64,000 bases of DNA from an uncultured Collinsella sp. (lineage in GTDB: Bacteria > Actinomycetota > Coriobacteriia > Coriobacteriales > Coriobacteriaceae): the NCBI GenBank assembly GCA_900541135.1, contig UQIG01000003.1, forward strand, positions 40,802-104,801, read 5' to 3'. Numbering within the stretch: the first letter of the stretch is position 1; each line of letters begins with the position of its first letter. Of the stretch, positions 51,938-58,812 are shown piece by piece. A program made the position numbers and the translations under genes. The notes under the pieces are model-generated. The model made no database searches and had not been told where the DNA came from. It was given only the letters and a program-made list of their open reading frames with translations.

Positions 51938-54682
51938 CTATTCAATTACCACGGCCTGGCTATCCATCTGTTGCCACGTGCCGAAGAACACCTGGGCATT
52001 TCGCGTAACATTGCCGTTAATCGAATCCGAAAGATAGACAATTCCCTGCTCGTCATCATAGCCTTTAAGGACTACGGCATGATTACCGCCCCACAGACCA
52101 TAGGAATGCCCGTTATACCAACGAGCAGCATAACGGCCTCCTGGCCAACTTCCCCACTCGGTATTCCACATCTCAACAGGTTGACCACAGGTCAGCCTGT
52201 TCTTAATGGAAGAAATTGACGAGAAAGAGACGTCTTTTGCCTGCTTGCCACTTCCAGCAGCACGCAGAAAGTTATTACCAGCAATAGTAATCGCAGGGGC
52301 GACGCATCCCATGAGACCCCCACTACTACGCCTTGGGTTGCCATCAAAGGCGGTAACAAAGTTGCCGTTGCTTCCCTTGGGCAAGTAATAATCCGCAATA
52401 ATCGTCTTACCTAAACCGAAACCATAGTAGTTAAGCAAGTTTGTAAGGGCAACCGACTCACAGCCAGTAGGAAGTTCCGGGTACTGCGAATAGCACGGGA
52501 CATCGACCCAAGCGCCAACCATTGCGCCGGATGAACTGAACTTGTAGTCAGTAGAGCCGATCCAATACCAACCGTTGCTCAACATTACTCCCCCACGTGC
52601 GGCATCAAGGTAATACCATGTGCCCCCAAGGGAAAGCCATCCCGTTTTCATTGTGCCAGAAGAGGAATCTAGCCAGAACCAGCTACCGCCATCGTTAAGC
52701 CAGCCGGTCGCCATTCGACCATCCGAGTTAAAGTAATACCAAGACCCAGCTATTTGCTGCCATCCAGTCAGAATTACCCCATTAGCAGAACAATAATATC
52801 GAGAACCCTGACTCTCAATCCAGCCCGTTCTAACATTCCCGCCATCGTCAATCAACTGGATTCCCGCATCGGTCATGATGCCTTTAAGGTCAATTGCACC
52901 GCTGGATGAAGAATGATACATCCAGGACTCATCACCGTTTGACCAGCAATTAACCATCATCTTGCCGGAACTATTAAATATGTATTCACATGATCCAATA
53001 GTTTGAACGCCCGTTGCCATGGCATGCGTCGAGGGATCGAGCCAGTACCACGCACCGTTAAGGTTGAGCCAGCCGGAGGCGAGGGCGCCGGAGCCAGTCG
53101 CGTAGTACCAGGTCCCGCCGTCGAGGACCCATCCGGTCGCCATCGCGCCGGAGCCGTTGAACCAGTACGCTGCGCCGTTACACACATGGAGGCCCGTCGC
53201 CATGGCGCCGCCCGCCTCGGGATCGAGCCAATACCAGGAACCGCCGGTGCGAATCCAGCCGGTCGAGGCGATACCGTCAGCGAACCAGTACCAGGAACCG
53301 TCGACGAGGCCCCAGCCGTTAAGGGGGCCGCAGTTGCCGAAGTAGCGGCGGACGCCCTGCGCGTCCGTCTGGTAGCCCGTCAGCATGGCCCCCGTCCGGG
53401 CGTCGAAGCAGTAGGGCACGCCGCCGACGGATACGGGGCCGCGCGCCAGCGCGCCGGATCCCGTCGCGTAGTACCAGGTACCGCCGTCGAGGAGCCATCC
53501 GGTAGCCATCGCGCCGGACGCATTAAACCAGTACAGTGAGCCGTTGCACTCGTGAAAGCCGGTAGCCATGGCGTGCGTCGAGGGGTCAAGCCAGTACCAC
53601 GTACCGTTTAGGTTGAGCCAGCCGGAGGCGAGGGCGCCGGAGCCAGTCGCGTAGTACCAGGTCCCGCCGTCGAGGACCCATCCGGTCGCCATCGCGCCGG
53701 AGGAGTTGAACCAGTACAGGGAGCCGTTGCACTCGTGAAGGCCGGTAGCCATGGCACCGCCCGCGTCGGGCTCGAGCCAGTACCACGTGCCACTCTGAAA
53801 CAACCATCCGGTATACGCCTTGCCGTTGGAGGCTGCATAATACCAGGTGCTGTCAATTAGTTGCCAATGATAAAGGGAGACATCAACATACGCGTAGTTC
53901 ATATCAACGTTGCCGTTGATTCCAGGGACTTTTCCGTTGCTCTTATACTGCCAAAAGCTGTAACTGCCGGTATAGTGACATTGGGAGTTGTATTGAGCAA
54001 TCCAATGATCCCAAGAACCGCTCTTAAATACAGGGTCGGTCAATATATTGTTAAACCAATTTAGGTTTGCATAAATGCCTGGCTTATATCCAGCACTAGA
54101 AATCTTATTACAGAATGTCTGAGCTCTAGATGCAATTCCGGATTGACGACCATCTGCAATAATTGTCTTGTCCTCAAGATCGTAATACACCGGTAGCCTA
54201 GGATTGTGCCCCGATAGGCAGTCAATCACCATGGACGCCTCATCGGCTGCCTGTTGATTATCAAAAGCATATGAATAGATATAGACGCCGTAAGGAATTC
54301 CGAGTCGCTCGCACTCAGAAATATTTCGATTAAATTGATAGTCAACTCGACCGCCCCAAGATGGAGCGCCAAATCCAACACGCAGAATAGCGAAATCGAT
54401 ACCAGAAGCCTTAACAGCATTCCAGTCAATACGTCCTTGATGCTCACTGACATCGATGCCCTGCGCCGTAGCCCCATCGGGAAGAATGTCCATGGACAAT
54501 AAGGCTATTCCATCTTCTTCGGAAGAAGCATCCTCTGCGACCAATTGTCCATCCTCATAACGCCAGGAATTCTCAACTAGGGACCGCGCAGCTTCCGCGT
54601 TCGAAGGAAAAACAAACACAGAAATGGGCGCAAGGACCATCAGCACCAACAATGCCGAAAATAACTTAAGATGTTTGCTCAT
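51938..54682 (-). CDS. Secreted GH25 muramidase - CW repeats - C39-like peptidase
   Basis: 914 aa with hydrolase domains at both ends. Signal peptide 1-32 (LLVLMVLAPISVFVF). GH25 lysozyme domain at about 70-270: QGIDVSEHQGRIDW (catalytic Asp) and PVYYDLEDKTI (Asp/Glu pair). CW repeats at about 270-720. The C-terminal 190 residues fit a C39_2-type papain-fold peptidase: Cys in LPTGCESVALTNLL, His in WGGNHAVVLKGYDD, and a late Asp/Asn in YLSDSINGN. It would cut the glycan backbone and a peptide bond. The part at about 53,000-53,830 is far richer in G+C than both ends, so the gene is mosaic. ATG follows GAGG. Confidence 0.9.
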   Translation of the reverse strand: MSKHLKLFSALLVLMVLAPISVFVFPSNAEAARSLVENSWRYEDGQLVAEDASSEEDGIALLSMDILPDGATAQGIDVSEHQGRIDWNAVKASGIDFAILRVGFGAPSWGGRVDYQFNRNISECERLGIPYGVYIYSYAFDNQQAADEASMVIDCLSGHNPRLPVYYDLEDKTIIADGRQSGIASRAQTFCNKISSAGYKPGIYANLNWFNNILTDPVFKSGSWDHWIAQYNSQCHYTGSYSFWQYKSNGKVPGINGNVDMNYAYVDVSLYHWQLIDSTWYYAASNGKAYTGWLFQSGTWYWLEPDAGGAMATGLHECNGSLYWFNSSGAMATGWVLDGGTWYYATGSGALASGWLNLNGTWYWLDPSTHAMATGFHECNGSLYWFNASGAMATGWLLDGGTWYYATGSGALARGPVSVGGVPYCFDARTGAMLTGYQTDAQGVRRYFGNCGPLNGWGLVDGSWYWFADGIASTGWIRTGGSWYWLDPEAGGAMATGLHVCNGAAYWFNGSGAMATGWVLDGGTWYYATGSGALASGWLNLNGAWYWLDPSTHAMATGVQTIGSCEYIFNSSGKMMVNCWSNGDESWMYHSSSSGAIDLKGIMTDAGIQLIDDGGNVRTGWIESQGSRYYCSANGVILTGWQQIAGSWYYFNSDGRMATGWLNDGGSWFWLDSSSGTMKTGWLSLGGTWYYLDAARGGVMLSNGWYWIGSTDYKFSSSGAMVGAWVDVPCYSQYPELPTGCESVALTNLLNYYGFGLGKTIIADYYLPKGSNGNFVTAFDGNPRRSSGGLMGCVAPAITIAGNNFLRAAGSGKQAKDVSFSSISSIKNRLTCGQPVEMWNTEWGSWPGGRYAARWYNGHSYGLWGGNHAVVLKGYDDEQGIVYLSDSINGNVTRNAQVFFGTWQQMDSQAVVIE
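53061..53153. repeat. 93-bp direct repeat, copy 1 (inside the GH25 gene)
   Basis: These 93 bases are identical to 53610-53702, 549 bp (183 codons) away in the same frame. The repeat encodes the CW units around ATGWVLDGGTWYY and SGALASGWLNL. A third diverged copy lies near 53,455-53,520. Confidence 0.85.
53610..53702. repeat. 93-bp direct repeat, copy 2 (inside the GH25 gene)
   Basis: Identical to 53061-53153 base for base by eye. Recombination between copies would delete or duplicate 183 codons of CW repeat without changing the reading frame. Confidence 0.85.
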
Positions 54683-54902
54683 GTAAACCTCGTCATTCGT
54701 TCTTGTTTGCGTCTAGCTTACAGCATGGCTGTGAAGGGTTCCCGAACATCCAACTGGACAAGGCGCCATCTAGGACGACAAATAACTGCACGCAATACCA
54801 CAATGTAAACAAGAACTTCCCAGCAGGGTGAAACCAAGGACTCCTGGTCCCTACTCTTTGCCCAAAGAATGCCGACATCAGTTAGCTTTCAAACCAGATG
54901 TC

Positions 54903-54931
54903 AAAAAGGCAGGGGGCCCAGAGAGTCCCCT
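54903..54931 (-). terminator. Terminator after the NlpC-like CW protein gene
   Basis: Minus strand: AGGGG, short loop region, CCCCCT, then GCCTTTTTG. A short G+C stem and a five-T run follow the stop codon at 54945. Confidence 0.55.
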
Positions 54932-54944
54932 ACAACTCGGAATT

Positions 54945-57155
54945 CTAACGAATCAATATTACTTTCGATGGACCCAAAGCAGTCAAACCAGAAATACGGT
55001 TTCCATAACCGTCACTATGCCAAAACAAGTTTTCGCTCGGCGAATTGCCCCAGAAAAAGCCAATGTGGCTATCGTCCGCATATGGGTTGTAAGGATTGAA
55101 GAATACAATGTCCCCCTTACGAGCCAAACCGCTACGTAACAACTCATCAATAGAGTTGAAATAAGTCACGTTTGCGCACGTATCGATAGCGTAGCCGTAC
55201 CAACGATAAGCGTTAACGCAGCCGCCCCTTCCGGGACCACCACTCCAAGGGGAATGGCTCTGCTCGGCGGCAATTGGAGCTAAATTCCCGCCTGCTTTCA
55301 TATATGCATGCGATACAAATCCGCCGCAGTTCATACCGGTATACCCGTCCCAACGAGGATCACCCTTTGGATACATGCATGATTCTTGGCTAAGATGCGT
55401 ATCATAGCGTGTTCCACGGTAATAGCCATCGTTCTCGTGGCTCATAAGCCAATTGACCAGGCTGGACCTATTAACCCCTAAAACAGAACCAGACGTATTC
55501 AACCATGCACCACTTGCATTGAAGTAATAGTCAACGCCATCGATTTTCAGCCACCCGTTAGCAAACATGGCGCCCGAAGGCTGGAGCCAGTACCACGTAC
55601 CGCCGTCATTAAGCCATCCAGTTTTCATCTTGAATGTGGAAGGATCCATCCAATACCACGCACCGTTGACATATTGCCAACCAGACTTAAGAACACCATT
55701 GGAAGATGCGTAATACCAAGTATTGCCGCTTTCGTCAGAAACGTCTTTCGACATAATCCAACCAGATGCTACATTGACGGCACCGTTTGCATCCGCATAG
55801 AAAACCGCGTCTCCAATATGAATCACACCTGGCAATGAAGACGAGTCAGCACGATCAGCGACTACGGGAGATCCATCAGATGAAGTAGGCAACGGCTCGC
55901 TCAGTGCTCCAGACGAATTCGCCCATGAAATACCGTCGCTCAAGTTGATCCAGCACGAAGATGCCATCGCACCGGAATCATAAGAATAATAGCGCGTGTC
56001 GCCTACCGTGTATTCACCAGTACGCATTGCGCCGGATACATCATCAAGGTAATACCAGGCGCTTCCGGACTTTATCCATCGCCCTCGTTGAATTGCTCCG
56101 TTTGATGCGGCGTAGTACCAAGTATCATCAGCAAGTGCCCAGCCTGTTGCCATGGCACCTGAACTCGTAAGGAAATAGGAGGATGTACCCACTTGCACAA
56201 AGCCCGTGAGCATAATATGGCTTCCTGGATCCAGGTAATACCAAGAATTCCCTAGAAGTAACCAGCCTCCATGCAGCAAGCCGTTGGAGTCAGCGTAATA
56301 CCAGTTGTTGTCAATAAGCGCCCACTGGGAGGAGAGCATGGCCCCCGATCCGTTAAAGATATAAGGGGTTCCATTGCATGCATTCAACCCGGTGGCCATA
56401 GAACCGTCCGCAGGATCAAGCCAATACCAACGGCCCCCATCCGAGAGCCAACCCTTTACCAGGGCGCCAGAGCCGGAAAAATAATGCCAGACGGAAGCAT
56501 CAAGATGCCATCCGATAAGCATTGCGCCAGAAGAGGAGAATCCATACGTGGCTCCCCCGATCTGCAGCATCGAGTCGTGGACCATCTTGCCTTCAACATC
56601 CAGCCAATACCAGTTGTTGCCGTCTGAAAGCCAGCCTTTTACCATGGCGCCAGAACTGGAGAAATAACGCCAAGCAGAAGTGGAGCCCGTAGAATCTAGG
56701 TACCAGCCGACACGCATTGCACCCGAAGAGGAGAATCCATAAGTCGCACCCCCGACTTGGACCAATCCATCCTGAGCCATTCGACCTTCGTCGTCAAACC
56801 AGTACCAGCTACCGTTTATATGTCTCCAAGAAGAAACAGCGATCGTTCCGTCGGACAAGCCCCAACGCCAAAAACCAGCCCCTTCTTCGGGTGATATCCA
56901 CCCCTGATGCCAAACAATTTGATTCGAAACCTCAGAAGGGGTCTCATTATCCACCTGAGAGTTCTGCTCGACAGCGAAGGTCGAATCGCGCTGAGCATCA
57001 ATGGCTGACTCAACAGAAGCAATAGCAACGTTAGATGCGGAACCTTCGTCAGTGTTATTCAAATCAAGGGCGTATAACATCGAGGGCGAACTCAAAAGGA
57101 GCCCCAAAGAAACAAGGCCGGAAAAGACCAGCACCCCGAATGAGCATTTCTTCAT
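54945..57155 (-). CDS. Secreted CW-repeat protein with NlpC/P60-like cysteine domain
   Basis: About 736 aa. Signal peptide (MKKCSFGVLVFSGLVSLG). A short linker, then about twenty CW repeats, some with the variant YGFSSSGAM unit. C-terminal 165 residues: RGTRYDTHLSQES, Cys in GMNCGGFVSHAYMKAG (in the place of the DCSGF motif), and ADDSHIGFFWG with the His, then FWHSDGYGN. It fits a diverged NlpC/P60-CHAP fold where the Asp before the Cys is Asn. Start ATG at 57153-57155; a GTG at 57176 is possible but sits at the foot of the upstream terminator hairpin. Confidence 0.82.
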   Translation of the reverse strand: MKKCSFGVLVFSGLVSLGLLLSSPSMLYALDLNNTDEGSASNVAIASVESAIDAQRDSTFAVEQNSQVDNETPSEVSNQIVWHQGWISPEEGAGFWRWGLSDGTIAVSSWRHINGSWYWFDDEGRMAQDGLVQVGGATYGFSSSGAMRVGWYLDSTGSTSAWRYFSSSGAMVKGWLSDGNNWYWLDVEGKMVHDSMLQIGGATYGFSSSGAMLIGWHLDASVWHYFSGSGALVKGWLSDGGRWYWLDPADGSMATGLNACNGTPYIFNGSGAMLSSQWALIDNNWYYADSNGLLHGGWLLLGNSWYYLDPGSHIMLTGFVQVGTSSYFLTSSGAMATGWALADDTWYYAASNGAIQRGRWIKSGSAWYYLDDVSGAMRTGEYTVGDTRYYSYDSGAMASSCWINLSDGISWANSSGALSEPLPTSSDGSPVVADRADSSSLPGVIHIGDAVFYADANGAVNVASGWIMSKDVSDESGNTWYYASSNGVLKSGWQYVNGAWYWMDPSTFKMKTGWLNDGGTWYWLQPSGAMFANGWLKIDGVDYYFNASGAWLNTSGSVLGVNRSSLVNWLMSHENDGYYRGTRYDTHLSQESCMYPKGDPRWDGYTGMNCGGFVSHAYMKAGGNLAPIAAEQSHSPWSGGPGRGGCVNAYRWYGYAIDTCANVTYFNSIDELLRSGLARKGDIVFFNPYNPYADDSHIGFFWGNSPSENLFWHSDGYGNRISGLTALGPSKVILIR

Positions 57156-57181
57156 AGCAGCACGGTATCCAATCACGCAGC

Positions 57182-57209
57182 GACCCCGTCACCTCAGGGC
57201 AACGGGGTC
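57182..57209 (-). terminator. Terminator-like hairpin after the 57.2-58.5 kb gene
   Basis: GACCCCGT and ACGGGGTC form an eight-base stem with a twelve-base loop between the two CW-protein genes on the minus strand. No T-run follows. Confidence 0.5.
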
Positions 57210-57235
57210 TCAATCAAAACTAACTCAGTAATGTG

Positions 57236-58492
57236 CTAGCCAATTTGCTGGCAGTTTTTGCACTCTCGTGAAGCACCACGCCTCTGGGCCTCCTGAATAG
57301 AGATCTGCGAATAGCCCTTTGCGTCCTTACCAACGGTACGGCACTTATGCGTATGGTAAACATTGCTACCGTTCTTATACCAAACCAAACCGTAGCCCGG
57401 AATCCACTTGCCGTCCTCGCCGACATAGTAGGAGCCAACCCAGGCATTCGTAGCCATGGCACCGGAAGACTGGAGGTAGTAGTCGCCGACCCAGGCGTCG
57501 TGGGCCATAGCGCCGGAACCGCTAAAGTAGTACCAGGCGCCGCCGACCTGACGCCAGCCGGTGGCCATCGCGCCGGAATCGTCGAACCAGTACCAAACTC
57601 CACCAACGTTAGCCCAAGAGTTAGAGGCCATAGCGCCCGAACCTCCGAGCCAATACCACGTGCCGCCATTGCTGAGCCAGCCGGTTGCCATGGCGCCCGA
57701 ACCGCTCGCATAGTACCAAGAGCCGCCTGCCAAGAACCAGCCAGTGGCCATTGCACCGGAGTCGCCGAACCAGTACCAGGAGCCGCCGAGGCTGCGCCAG
57801 CTGTTAGCGACCATGGCGCCCGAACCGTCGAGGTAGTACCACGTACCGCCGATGTTGAGCCAGCCAGTGGCCATCGCACCGGAAGCGTTGGCGTAGTACC
57901 ACGTCCCCGAAACGTTGATCCAGCCGGTCAGCATGACACCATACTCGTCGAAATAATACCAAGTTCCACCGATATTATGCCAACCGGTCAGCAGTTCGCC
58001 ACTGGAGGTCGCATAGAACCACTTTCCATAGATGGAGTCATAGAGCCAGCCGCTATGCTGCATGCGGCCATCGGCGTTGGCACCAGGGGTGTTCAGGAAG
58101 TAGTTCTTGCCGTCAATCTGAACTCGGCCGTATGCCATATCATGGCTTTCGGGGTAGAAGTAATACTTGTCCCCACCGATAGACTGCCAGCCCGACACCG
58201 CGATCCCGTCAGCGCCAAAATAGTACCAGACAGCTTCGTATTCGTTATGCCACTGGTTCGTGACCATGGCGCCAGTTTCGGGATCGAAATAGCGAAGGTT
58301 GCCGTCCTCGCACCGAACGAGTCCAGTCTTCGGACGACCGTCGGAACACCATTCCGTAATCGGTCCACCGCCTCCGCCACCGCCAGCAATATCAGCAAAT
58401 GAGGGCGCCGGGGCAACCGTCATGCAGACAGCGGCAAATGCAACAACTCCCAGCACTGTTAGTCCGCGCCATCTTTCTCGAAGGTTTTTCAT
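57236..58492 (-). CDS. Secreted CW-repeat protein with C-terminal Cys/His-rich domain
   Basis: 418 aa. Signal peptide 1-33 (LTVLGVVAFAAVCMTVAPAP) then GGGGGGG linker. About fifteen CW repeats (GTWYYLDGSGAM type). The last 45 residues differ: VYHTHKCRTVGKD, YSQISIQEAQRRG and ECKNCQQIG give three Cys and two His in a pattern seen at the end of other Gram-positive wall proteins and near ComEA/nuclease-like proteins; metal binding is plausible but unproven. No catalytic domain is seen. This gene is high in G+C, like the middle of the GH25 gene. ATG follows AAAGGA. Confidence 0.82.
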   Translation of the reverse strand: MKNLRERWRGLTVLGVVAFAAVCMTVAPAPSFADIAGGGGGGGPITEWCSDGRPKTGLVRCEDGNLRYFDPETGAMVTNQWHNEYEAVWYYFGADGIAVSGWQSIGGDKYYFYPESHDMAYGRVQIDGKNYFLNTPGANADGRMQHSGWLYDSIYGKWFYATSSGELLTGWHNIGGTWYYFDEYGVMLTGWINVSGTWYYANASGAMATGWLNIGGTWYYLDGSGAMVANSWRSLGGSWYWFGDSGAMATGWFLAGGSWYYASGSGAMATGWLSNGGTWYWLGGSGAMASNSWANVGGVWYWFDDSGAMATGWRQVGGAWYYFSGSGAMAHDAWVGDYYLQSSGAMATNAWVGSYYVGEDGKWIPGYGLVWYKNGSNVYHTHKCRTVGKDAKGYSQISIQEAQRRGASRECKNCQQIG

Positions 58493-58808
58493 ACGACATC
58501 CTTTCTCCGAGATTTAAGGCTCTCTTAAGATATTTTTAAACTATCAATTCAGTATTTCAACGGGAAATCGATAAAAGGTGTCTTTGTGACTGCAATTTAA
58601 ATATGAGTCGCCACACCTCAACCGTTACGTTAAATAGCTTCTGAGTCAAACCGAGCACATAAGCGAACCAATTTAATTAATACGGCCACCTAAAAAATCC
58701 TGACACACGTTTTCGATATGACAAGAGCTACTTGAACGAGGAGTACTTGAACCCCACCGCTCTTGCAGCTCTTGAGAAAACTTTGCCGGATCTTGGAATT
58801 ACTTCGCT
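58493..58808. other. Intergenic stretch, 316 bases
   Basis: A+T-rich sequence. It should hold the promoter of the minus-strand 57.2-58.5 kb gene near its left end. The right end contains a short plus-strand open fragment described separately. No RNA gene or repeat was recognised. Confidence 0.4.
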
Positions 58809-58812
58809 CTAA
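58697..58812 (+). pseudogene. Possible C-terminal remnant of an unidentified gene
   Basis: About 38 codons without a start read FRYDKSYLNEEYLNPTALA then ALEKTLPDLGITSL and a TAA. The sequence has protein-like composition, and no homologue is recognised. An in-frame stop lies just upstream. Its last bases overlap the end of the convergent glycosyltransferase gene. It may be chance. Confidence 0.2.

Noticed and set aside
54693..54878. Minus-strand frame of 61 codons upstream of the GH25 gene
   Set aside because: No ribosome site or recognisable pattern; it is probably part of the promoter region.
52600..58400. Repetitive DNA resembling a satellite or CRISPR array
   Set aside because: The repeats are coding CW units of variable sequence on one strand, with no constant repeat and unique spacers.
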